This document shows positions 1-5,351 of a stretch of DNA of 5,406 nt, one piece after another. A program made the position numbers and the translations under genes. Under the pieces are notes generated by a model. The model was not told the DNA's origin. It was given only the letters and a program-made list of their open reading frames with translations, and searched no databases. Position 1 is the first letter of the stretch, and each line of letters opens with the position of its first letter. Origin of the DNA: an archaeon (GTDB lineage Archaea > Asgardarchaeota > Hermodarchaeia > Hermodarchaeales > Hermodarchaeaceae); the NCBI GenBank assembly GCA_016550485.1, contig JABXGV010000235.1, positions 1 through 5,406 of the forward strand, written 5' to 3'.

Positions 1-29
1 ACATTTAGGGTCCAATCAAGTTGTTGTAG

Positions 30-39
30 TCTATTTAAG
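30..39 (-). promoter_or_regulatory. TATA-like element, probably for a gene beyond the left edge
   Basis: On the minus strand this reads CTTAAATAGA, an archaeal TATA-like box. The identical 10-mer lies upstream of the small RING-like gene at 4187-4196. A minus-strand ATG at 2-4 lies about 26 bases downstream, a spacing that fits a leaderless or very short-leader start of the next gene, which is outside the window. A second AT-rich box, TAAAATATATAAG on the minus strand, lies at about 56-68. The rest of 1-175 is AT-rich and shows no convincing ORF. Its T-runs (45-49, 119-125, 135-139) are on the plus strand and so are not in the orientation expected for a terminator of tldE. Confidence 0.35.
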
Positions 40-175
40 GTTAATTTTTATTGTTCTTATATATTTTATGGTTCCATTGTATCCTGCTAGGTATTGGGTT
101 GCTATGATATTTGTCTGATTTTTTTACGGTGGTATTTTTCTCTTCTAAACACTTTGTCACTAATGGTTGATTGTG

Positions 176-1525
176 TTAGCCTGAGGTGATTTTGGCTTTC
201 TCGATGACGATTGAGGGACTCACAACAATCCTAACGGATCGTGTATCTGCACCGACACTCTGCACCCGCTGAAGCAGGTCCCGCATGTTGATTCCGATGA
301 GCGTGTTCTTCACGGGGTACTGGATTTCACCCCCCTCAATGAAGAAGCCCTCCATCACCATGGCACTCAAATCCCCTGTGGTCATGTTAGGACGGTCACC
401 GGTGTAGCGGCAGAGGATACCCTTGCCGATTTCAGACACAAAGTCCTCGTGCGTGCCCTTCCCTGGCTGCACAACCAGATTCGATGACGAAATCGCGGGC
501 AAACTGGTATAGGATTCACGGCTCGCATTCCCCGTACTCTCCACACCAGCCTTGTTCGCCGAGTAGGAATTGTGGAGAAAGCTCTTCAGCACACCCGACG
601 CAATGATAGGGGTCTTCTGTGAAGGAACTCCTTCGCCGTCAAAGGGTCGCGTATTGATACCTCCCATCAAGAGCGCATCATCAGTGATTTTGAGCGCCTT
701 TGACGCGACAGGTTTCCCTAAGGCCTCTGTGAGATAGGAGCGGCCAAACTGAACCTCCTCGGCATTAATCGCTCCCGCAAATCCAAATCCCAGTATCACA
801 GCCGCAGCCAGTGGTGACAGGATAACAGGGAACTCACCACTCTCAACAGTCTTTGTACCCAAAGCTTTGATCGTGTTCTCTGCAGCCGTCTTGCCCACCC
901 ACTCGGGATCAATGCCTTTCAGGGCACGGGAATCCTGAAACTCAAAGCTAAAGGACTGGCTGTCCTCCTCCTTGATTGTCACATAGGTTGAGAGGTTGAC
1001 AGAAGTGCCGTTGATGGTTCCTGAAACCCCCAGGGAATTGATGACCGCACTAGCCCCCGAAGCCACGGTAAGGCCGGCTTCGATGATGCCTCTTCTCCCC
1101 CCCACCGCCTCTTTGCTGGCATCCACCGCCCTTAGAATCAAGTCGGCTGCTGCCTCAGCCGTTAACTGCTTGACTGCTGGATCGAAGATATCCTTGACCT
1201 TCGGGTAAGTACCATCGAATGAGGGTAAACTAGCAAAACTCGGGTCAGGTAACGAAACCTTAGCGAGCTTAACAGAACGTTTCGCAGTGGCTAGAATATC
1301 ATCTTCGAGAATTGTAGTCACATAGGAATAGCCAACACTCTTCCCGACCACCGCGCGAATCCCGCAGCCCGCGTCAACCTTTTCGCTGGCACTCTTGATA
1401 GCGCCCTTCTCGACCTCAATAGAGAACACCTTGGACGATGACAAAAATGCTTCCGCTTGGTCGGCGCCAAGCTTCGTAGCCGCCTTAACCGCTCTGTCTC
1501 CGAGTTCAAGCAACTTCTCCTTCAT
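176..1525 (-). CDS. tldE: TldE/PmbA-family subunit of the TldD/TldE metalloprotease
   Basis: A 449-residue protein of the TldD/PmbA family, close to the usual TldE length. In this family TldE is the non-catalytic partner that pairs with zinc-bearing TldD to enclose a proteolytic chamber. The bacterial complex cleaves unfolded peptides, matures microcin B17 and degrades the antitoxin CcdA. The native archaeal substrate is not known from the sequence. Visible family signatures are the N-terminal segment around residues 24-70 (AEAFLSS, then GCGIRAVVGKSVGYSY), FDGEGVP at 295-301, STGNASR at 330-336, and the C-terminal TTGDLS (382-387) followed by EGGEIQYPV (397-405). There is no HExxxH; the equivalent region around 240-258 is Ala/Gly-rich, as expected for TldE rather than TldD. 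The ATG at 1523-1525 is the only sensible start because the next Met is at residue 287. It sits one base after the tldD stop and has a strong SD inside tldD, so the two are probably cotranscribed and translationally coupled. Intact. Confidence 0.96.
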   Translation of the reverse strand: MKEKLLELGDRAVKAATKLGADQAEAFLSSSKVFSIEVEKGAIKSASEKVDAGCGIRAVVGKSVGYSYVTTILEDDILATAKRSVKLAKVSLPDPSFASLPSFDGTYPKVKDIFDPAVKQLTAEAAADLILRAVDASKEAVGGRRGIIEAGLTVASGASAVINSLGVSGTINGTSVNLSTYVTIKEEDSQSFSFEFQDSRALKGIDPEWVGKTAAENTIKALGTKTVESGEFPVILSPLAAAVILGFGFAGAINAEEVQFGRSYLTEALGKPVASKALKITDDALLMGGINTRPFDGEGVPSQKTPIIASGVLKSFLHNSYSANKAGVESTGNASRESYTSLPAISSSNLVVQPGKGTHEDFVSEIGKGILCRYTGDRPNMTTGDLSAMVMEGFFIEGGEIQYPVKNTLIGINMRDLLQRVQSVGADTRSVRIVVSPSIVIEKAKITSG

Positions 1526-1526
1526 C

Positions 1527-2912
1527 TTACTGACCTCCTATTGGGACATCTCGTGCTCTAGCATGAGGACCGCCCGACATATCGGGGACGTATTGACTAT
1601 CCTTGCCACACGTCCCTGAATCCATCTCGAAATCCTTCCCGATCGCATCAACCTTGGGGAGGAATTCAAGGATTAACCCTGCCAAAGAGCAATCTCTGAC
1701 CATTTGGGTCTTCTCACCCTTCTCAATCAGGTAACCGTGGCTAGCTTGGAACATGAACTGGCCCTTTGCACTATTGGTGTAGCCGTAATTAAAACTACAT
1801 AGGAGCACGCCTTCCTTAGTATCGGCAATCAACTCGTCGACATCCCAGTCGCGCGGCTCCATGAAGGTGTTCGACATCCGTGGGATTGGGGGGAACCGGA
1901 AGGATTGTGCTCGTCCCGCACCGTTGAGTTCATGGCCAAGGCGACTGGAGGTTTCTAGGTTTTGCAAGAGTTCATTTAGAATACCGTCTTTGACTAGGTA
2001 GCGTTTCCTTGCCCTAGTGCCCTCCCAATCGTATTCAAACGAGCCTCGCATGCCGGGCATGGTGGGGTCATCCACAATGCTAAGGTTGTCTGGTCCCACC
2101 GCTTCACCGAACTTGCCCTCAAGACAAGTGGTACCGGCCGTCCAGCTATCCGCCTCTGCTGCATGCCCAAAGGCTTCATGGCACATCACGCCATTAAGGA
2201 TCGGGTCCATGATGACGTCATATTTGCCTCCCTTGATGGCAACAGAGGAGAGAAGCTCCACAGCACGTTCAGCCGCTTTTCGACCCAGTATCTGGCTTCG
2301 CTCTTCCTCCATGAGTTCATATCCTCCCCTTCCGCCTACACTCAGAAAGGCTCGTTGTCGGTTCGTGCCCTCCTTTGCGGTAACAATAGAGATGATTCGA
2401 GGCACGAGGTGCACCATCCATACGCTTGTTCCCAATGAACTCGCAATATAGAGGTCTGTCTGGGTGTCTCCATAGATCGTTCGCGTATTTGCGATGCGTT
2501 TATCATGCGCCCGTGCTTGGTCGTCGATTTGCTTAGCAAAGCCGATTTTCTCCTCAGCGGTAACATCTCCTAAGGGGCGTTTCACTCTAAGCCTTACCTT
2601 GTGCTGAAACGCAGGACCATCGATGTCGAATTTTTCTGCTACTCGGTCCTTGGTCGCGAGGGCCATCCTCGCCACAGACTTCGCTGTGACCCGCATGCCC
2701 TTCGCTGTTAGGTCAGTGGTCTGGGCAAACGCCCATGCCCCCTTGACGAAGGCGCGAATACCAGCGCCCTTCGAGTGGGAATCCACCGACTGTTTCGTGA
2801 TTCCATCCGTGATTTCAAAGCGGGCCTCTCGGGTGTCTTCAATCCTGATATCAGCGAAACTCACACCCTCCTTGAGTGCCGCTTCAATGGCAATTTGTGC
2901 TAGTTCCTCCAA
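1527..2912 (-). CDS. tldD: TldD-family zinc metalloprotease, catalytic subunit
   Basis: A 461-residue protein, somewhat shorter than the bacterial TldD I know of (about 480). The zinc-protease motif HExxxH is HEAFGH with H245, E246 and H250, followed by AEAD. The third family metal ligand, a Cys in the C-terminal GxCGKxxQxVP block, is C435 in SGTCGKDSQYVP. Other family signatures are the N-terminal GAGIRAFVKGAWAFAQT (49-65), MRGSFEYDWEGT (288-299), GRAQSFR (333-339) and SNTFMEPRD (347-355). All catalytic residues are present, so the enzyme should be active. It is expected to act in the cytoplasm with TldE on unfolded peptides or small proteins. I chose the TTG start at 2910-2912: it is the first start codon after an in-frame stop at 2937-2939 and has an AGGTGA SD at the right distance. 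An ATG at 2915-2917 is out of frame and gives only five codons. A two-helix membrane protein gene ends 29 bases upstream, suggesting an operon. Confidence 0.97.
   Translation of the reverse strand: MEELAQIAIEAALKEGVSFADIRIEDTREARFEITDGITKQSVDSHSKGAGIRAFVKGAWAFAQTTDLTAKGMRVTAKSVARMALATKDRVAEKFDIDGPAFQHKVRLRVKRPLGDVTAEEKIGFAKQIDDQARAHDKRIANTRTIYGDTQTDLYIASSLGTSVWMVHLVPRIISIVTAKEGTNRQRAFLSVGGRGGYELMEEERSQILGRKAAERAVELLSSVAIKGGKYDVIMDPILNGVMCHEAFGHAAEADSWTAGTTCLEGKFGEAVGPDNLSIVDDPTMPGMRGSFEYDWEGTRARKRYLVKDGILNELLQNLETSSRLGHELNGAGRAQSFRFPPIPRMSNTFMEPRDWDVDELIADTKEGVLLCSFNYGYTNSAKGQFMFQASHGYLIEKGEKTQMVRDCSLAGLILEFLPKVDAIGKDFEMDSGTCGKDSQYVPDMSGGPHARARDVPIGGQ
1533..1539 (-). promoter_or_regulatory. 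Shine-Dalgarno of tldE, inside the tldD 3' end
   Basis: Reads AGGAGGT on the minus strand, seven bases before the tldE ATG. It is embedded in the last codons of tldD, so ribosomes finishing TldD end on top of the tldE initiation site. This supports translational coupling and matched production of the two subunits. Confidence 0.8.
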
Positions 2913-2919
2913 AGCATTC

Positions 2920-2925
2920 TCACCT
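2920..2925 (-). promoter_or_regulatory. Shine-Dalgarno deciding the TTG start of tldD
   Basis: Reads AGGTGA on the minus strand with seven bases to the TTG at 2910-2912. It matches the core of the archaeal consensus GGAGGTGATC. It supports a non-ATG start for tldD in preference to any downstream Met. Confidence 0.65.
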
Positions 2926-2941
2926 GGTTCTATTCGTTAGC

Positions 2942-3337
2942 CTAATCATCTTCCTCTTCGGGTTGTTCTTTGGTTCGTCCATACATTTTCTCCATCAGGG
3001 CGCGTTGTTCAGCTTCTCTTCGTTTGAGCCGGCTATCAATCTCTCTTCGGAGAAAGATGTCAGTAGTGAAAAATGCGATTCCCAGCAGGCACGCGAATGC
3101 GATGCTGACAAATAACAGGATCACACCAAGTATCCAGGCAGACCAGGAGATACTTTCTAGCCCAAGGCTTCCCCAGTGAGAGCTGACAACGAGTAATAGT
3201 ATTGCGACAACAACCATCACGACAAAGAACACGATGATGTCCCGCTTACGGGGGTTCCAGGGATCGTCATCCTGTCGGTCCACGCGACGATACCGGCGCT
3301 GTGAATAACTCTGTATCTGATGAATTGCGTCACACAA
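2942..3337 (-). CDS. Small two-helix membrane protein upstream of tldD, unknown function
   Basis: I do not recognise the family. The frame gives 131 residues from a TTG at 3335-3337. It has a basic N-terminus (RRYRR at 14-18, PRKRD at 29-33), a hydrophobic helix at about 33-52, a short loop, a second helix at about 67-90, and a charged, probably helical tail from about 93. The tail includes RREIDSRLKRREAEQRAL and ends in EEEDD. The positive charges place both ends in the cytoplasm, where the tail could form a coiled coil. The stop is 29 bases before tldD, so it probably shares the tldDE transcript and could be a membrane partner of the protease; that is inference. The start is uncertain. The TTG has no SD and an in-frame TAG lies two codons upstream, while a near-perfect SD followed by ATG (3361-3363) sits nearby in another frame. 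A GTG at 3281-3283 (residue 19) is an alternative start that keeps both helices. Confidence 0.75.
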   Translation of the reverse strand: MCDAIHQIQSYSQRRYRRVDRQDDDPWNPRKRDIIVFFVVMVVVAILLLVVSSHWGSLGLESISWSAWILGVILLFVSIAFACLLGIAFFTTDIFLRREIDSRLKRREAEQRALMEKMYGRTKEQPEEEDD

Positions 3338-3363
3338 CGACTACACGCCCTGGCATCTATCAT
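3217..3363 (-). other. 48-codon SD-led ORF overlapping the two-helix gene; possible true 5' end
   Basis: ATG at 3361-3363 opens a frame beginning MIDARACSRC and ending at a TGA at 3217-3219. Its first codon positions are rich in purines (about 31 of the first 41 codons), whereas the start of the 131-residue frame is poor in them (about 16 of 36). This suggests coding begins in this frame and moves to the transmembrane frame by a one-base shift somewhere between 3340 and about 3283. It could instead be a short upstream ORF coupled to the downstream gene, or chance. I do not claim it as a separate protein. Confidence 0.35.
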
Positions 3364-3365
3364 GG

Positions 3366-3375
3366 AATCACCTCC
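3366..3375 (-). promoter_or_regulatory. Near-perfect Shine-Dalgarno, out of frame with the downstream membrane gene
   Basis: Reads GGAGGTGATT on the minus strand, nine of ten bases of the archaeal consensus GGAGGTGATC, and is followed two bases later by ATG at 3361-3363. It is the strongest ribosome-binding site in the window. The frame it opens is not the frame of the two-helix protein, so it bears on how that gene starts. Confidence 0.6.
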
Positions 3376-3466
3376 GCTAAAGGGAAAACTCTTGTGGAGG
3401 AGGTAAAAGCCGAAGAAAACGGAATGCGGAAAGAAGCTGAAACAGGCGAACAGGGGATTTACACCT
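3376..3466 (-). terminator. Pyrimidine-rich spacer, possible archaeal termination region
   Basis: The minus strand between the stop of the 76-residue gene and the SD of the next gene is T/C-rich, with several TTTT runs (for example GTTTTC, CTTTTAC and GTTTTCCC). Archaeal termination commonly uses T-rich tracts without a hairpin, so transcription may end here. I see no clear TATA box in this spacer for the tldDE operon. Confidence 0.3.
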
Positions 3467-3697
3467 CTACTGCTGCACCCTCCTCCGCTGATAGATTACC
3501 AAGACTACCGCAATCACCAATGCCATCGTGCTCGCCCCTACCATCATGGGAATGTAAGGGACCATGGACGAATCCCAGATGAGCCACATCACTGCCACTA
3601 GGATGACGAGTACCCAGAGAACGGAGGAGAAACATAGACACGACGTTAGAATGCACCCCTCCATACAATGGGGCTCTTGCGATTTCCTTGTCGACAT
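3467..3697 (-). CDS. Small two-helix membrane protein, unknown function
   Basis: A 76-residue protein of no recognised family. A short basic N-terminus (R4, K5) with several cysteines (C11, C15, C20, C22) is followed by a hydrophobic helix at about 22-41, a brief loop, and a second helix at about 46-69 ending in the basic stop-transfer RRR (71-73). Positive charges at both ends predict a hairpin with both termini in the cytoplasm. The ATG at 3695-3697 has only a weak SD-like GTGAT six bases upstream; an in-frame ATG at residue 12 is an alternative. It lies between the small RING-like gene and the two-helix gene of the tldDE cluster, all on one strand. The overlapping frame at 3459-3668 lacks membrane helices and looks like a shadow. 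The two clean helices are the main reason to call this frame real. Confidence 0.62.
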   Translation of the reverse strand: MSTRKSQEPHCMEGCILTSCLCFSSVLWVLVILVAVMWLIWDSSMVPYIPMMVGASTMALVIAVVLVIYQRRRVQQ

Positions 3698-3750
3698 TGG
3701 TTCATCACACAGCGTCTAACTCATCCACTACTCCTTATCCTTTACTCCCC

Positions 3751-3792
3751 AAAAATGCTCCAATCAGGCTCTAGACCGTCTTGACACGGTCT
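3751..3792 (-). terminator. Hairpin plus T-run after the small RING-like gene
   Basis: Directly after the TGA of the small RING-like gene, the minus strand holds a perfect 7-bp inverted repeat, AGACCGT/ACGGTCT (3786-3792 and 3773-3779), with a six-base loop. A TTTTT run follows about 17 bases further on, at 3751-3755. The gap between stem and T-run is longer than in a classical intrinsic terminator. It may act as a terminator or as a 3' end-stabilising structure. Confidence 0.4.
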
Positions 3793-4143
3793 TCATAGAA
3801 GTGCTCGGCGACACATAGGACAGGACCCTTTCTCTTGAATCCACTCAACCATGTGCGCCTTGTGAGCAACACCTGCACAATGGAGACACACAAGAATCGG
3901 CTCCCCTTCTTTGATGGGTTGGCGGCAGACCATACAGGCTCCTTCACTGCCATCACTAACGGCTTCAAGTGCCTCCAAAGCCAAGCCCGCATCGACTTCC
4001 ACGCGTTCATCGGTATCATCACCGGGTGCGCGGGCATCTTCAGAAGATGACCTTGAACCACAGCAGCACAGCAAGATGACGAGGACGATAACGAAACCAA
4101 AAACTACGAATAAAAGGAAGTCTAGTTGAATACTGGTTCCCAC
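3793..4143 (-). CDS. Small membrane-anchored RING-like zinc-finger protein
   Basis: A 116-residue protein with an N-terminal membrane anchor (about 8-28) that ends in CCC (26-28). An acidic, probably disordered linker follows (about 30-68). A C-terminal cross-brace-type zinc finger has ligands C70, C73, C86, C89, H94, H97, C108 and C111, spaced C-x2-C-x12-C-x2-C-x4-H-x2-H-x10-C-x2-C. The HMVEW segment followed by CPMCRR resembles the end of RING domains, where a hydrophobic/Trp helix precedes the last zinc pair. The finger should face the cytoplasm. RING domains usually recruit ubiquitin-charged E2 enzymes, so this may be a membrane-tethered E3-like or adaptor protein; that is inference. The GTG at 4141-4143 is the only usable start (in-frame stop at 4192-4194). 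It lacks a good SD but has a TATA-like box upstream. The finger is 22/42 identical to that of the adjacent upstream gene, showing paralogy. Confidence 0.85.
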   Translation of the reverse strand: MGTSIQLDFLLFVVFGFVIVLVILLCCCGSRSSSEDARAPGDDTDERVEVDAGLALEALEAVSDGSEGACMVCRQPIKEGEPILVCLHCAGVAHKAHMVEWIQEKGSCPMCRRALL

Positions 4144-4186
4144 CCTTTTCGCGTCGTTCAGTGATATTTGTAAGGTTTGTCTAACT

Positions 4187-4196
4187 TCTATTTAAG
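4187..4196 (-). promoter_or_regulatory. TATA-like promoter element of the small RING-like gene
   Basis: Reads CTTAAATAGA on the minus strand, about 44 bases before the GTG start. Transcription beginning about 25 bases downstream would leave a leader of roughly 20-25 bases with no SD. The same 10-mer occurs at 30-39. The box suggests this gene can be transcribed independently of the receptor-like RING gene that ends at 4235. Confidence 0.45.
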
Positions 4197-4234
4197 ACCA
4201 ACTTGAAGATCAATGAACACCTTTCAGCTATCAA

Positions 4235-5233
4235 TTACATGAAATCCCTTGTTCGGAGCTTCCTGCGGCACAGGGGACACCGCCCTTTCACCCGGACCCA
4301 CTCCAACAAATGCCGCCTATGCGCCACACCCCCACAGCGGGGACATTCTAGGGTCTTTGCTCCACTCTTGATAGCGCCACGGCACACTATACAAGATAAT
4401 TCCACGCCATCATCGGCAATGTCCTCCTCAACTTCCTGGACACGGTCTCGAACCAGCGAAGGCTTTGAGGAGGCTCGTCTACGCCTAGCCCAGATGATTA
4501 GGCCCACGACCACTACAAGACAGATTCCTCCGATGATTGCAAAGTTTCGGATGTGGATTTCAGTCGGAATCAACCCAAAGGATTCAAGATTGTGCTCGAT
4601 GAGAGTTATCGATTGTGAATAGGTCACTGTCCCAGGCATAAAGGTTCGCTCGGCATAGTAGGATCGTCCAAGTAAAACCCCACGAACCGCATCATAGTAC
4701 AAGATATCATCCAGTGTGTCATAACCTGTACTAAGAGAGTCGAATATGCTAGGAATTCTCACAGCCTGCCAGCACGTATATGCACTCCCACCAGCAACAA
4801 ACTGAGAAGGCTGCAACCGATAGTATGAACCGTGTGAAGTGACCATCACTTGAGCCCAAAGGAACCAACCTGAAAGATCAACCCATAGTGGAGGGTAGAT
4901 ATAGTCCACATAGTCTCCGACAGCATTCACTTGATACCATGTGGACGTATCAATGAAGATAGTGTCATCACTAATACCTGTTATGGTTACTCTGATAGCG
5001 ACTATATCAGGTCCAACTTCTGTAGCCCATCGTAGCACCTCGTAACGTTCATCCTGAACTATATGCTGAGGGTGAATCCATTCAAAATCGTCGCTATCTT
5101 CATGATACTCAGTATGGTATTCTAGTACCACCCCAATCGGGAAATTCTCTCCAACGGCTCTTATGGGAGATGTTGGCTGGACAGCAAATAGGAACAGCGT
5201 GAGAATCAACAGGAAATAGCGCATTCGCCTCAT
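4235..5233 (-). CDS. Receptor-like transmembrane protein with cytoplasmic RING-like finger
   Basis: A 332-residue protein counted from ATG 5231-5233. Residues 1-26 look like a signal peptide: basic MRRMR, hydrophobic core about 7-18, then SPIRA as a possible cleavage site. Residues 27 to about 229 form an extracytoplasmic domain rich in aromatic and beta-branched residues, of no family I can name. A transmembrane helix at about 231-248 is followed by RRRR, so the C-terminus is cytoplasmic. After a charged linker comes a RING-like finger with ligands C281, C284, C297, C300, H305, H308, C319 and C322, the same spacing as the next gene. This is the layout of eukaryotic single-pass RING E3 ligases. 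A role in coupling an outside signal to ubiquitin-like modification is plausible but unproven. GTG 5237-5239 would add two residues, but the GGAG at 5242-5245 is eight bases from the ATG and only two from the GTG, so I prefer the ATG. Confidence 0.86.
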   Translation of the reverse strand: MRRMRYFLLILTLFLFAVQPTSPIRAVGENFPIGVVLEYHTEYHEDSDDFEWIHPQHIVQDERYEVLRWATEVGPDIVAIRVTITGISDDTIFIDTSTWYQVNAVGDYVDYIYPPLWVDLSGWFLWAQVMVTSHGSYYRLQPSQFVAGGSAYTCWQAVRIPSIFDSLSTGYDTLDDILYYDAVRGVLLGRSYYAERTFMPGTVTYSQSITLIEHNLESFGLIPTEIHIRNFAIIGGICLVVVVGLIIWARRRRASSKPSLVRDRVQEVEEDIADDGVELSCIVCRGAIKSGAKTLECPRCGGVAHRRHLLEWVRVKGRCPLCRRKLRTRDFM

Positions 5234-5241
5234 AACCACGA

Positions 5242-5245
5242 CTCC
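5242..5245 (-). promoter_or_regulatory. Shine-Dalgarno favouring ATG 5233 over GTG 5239
   Basis: GGAG on the minus strand, eight bases from ATG 5231-5233 but only two from GTG 5237-5239. The spacing selects the ATG as the start of the receptor-like RING gene. Confidence 0.5.
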
Positions 5246-5297
5246 AAACTAGGAAGAAAGAAGTAATTTCGAAATAAGAACTTTGCTACTTTATCTT

Positions 5298-5351
5298 CTA
5301 TTCATTATTAGCGACACCTATGACTGGCAAGGGAATATCCTCTGCGCCCAT
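5298..5351 (-). other. 17-codon SD-led ORF, either a micro-ORF or a frame-shifted C-terminus
   Basis: ATG at 5349-5351 is preceded by AGGAGG (5357-5362) with a five-base spacer. It encodes MGAEDIPLPVIGVANNE and stops at a TAG at 5298-5300. About 14 of its 17 codons begin with a purine. It could be a tiny ORF just upstream of the receptor-like RING gene, or the real end of the gene entering from the right, joined by a one-base shift. The sequence alone does not decide. Confidence 0.3.

Noticed and set aside
119..139. T-runs as a terminator for tldE
   Set aside because: The T-runs are on the plus strand, whereas tldE is transcribed from the minus strand and would show A-runs there. They could serve a plus-strand gene, but none is visible.
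2017..2451. Plus-strand 144-codon ORF antisense to tldD
   Set aside because: Shadow of a strongly conserved tldD region that includes the HExxxH motif; no independent domain.
3301..3582. Plus-strand 93-codon ORF starting at GTG
   Set aside because: Antisense to the 76-residue membrane gene and to the spacer. Its purine-rich middle is explained by the complement of a T-rich minus-strand spacer, and the Pro/Ser-rich end has no recognisable domain.
3771..4100. Minus-strand 109-codon ORF overlapping the small RING-like gene in another frame
   Set aside because: It lacks the ordered Cys/His ligands and membrane anchor of the overlapping frame and reads as an off-frame translation.
4203..4622. 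Plus-strand 139-codon ORF antisense to the receptor-like RING gene
   Set aside because: Low-complexity Thr/Arg/Ser composition, no domain, and it fully overlaps a gene with clear zinc-finger and transmembrane features.
3793..5233. A complete ubiquitin-like conjugation operon
   Set aside because: Only RING-like fingers are present. No ubiquitin-like fold, E1, E2 or JAB-type deubiquitinase was found in any frame.
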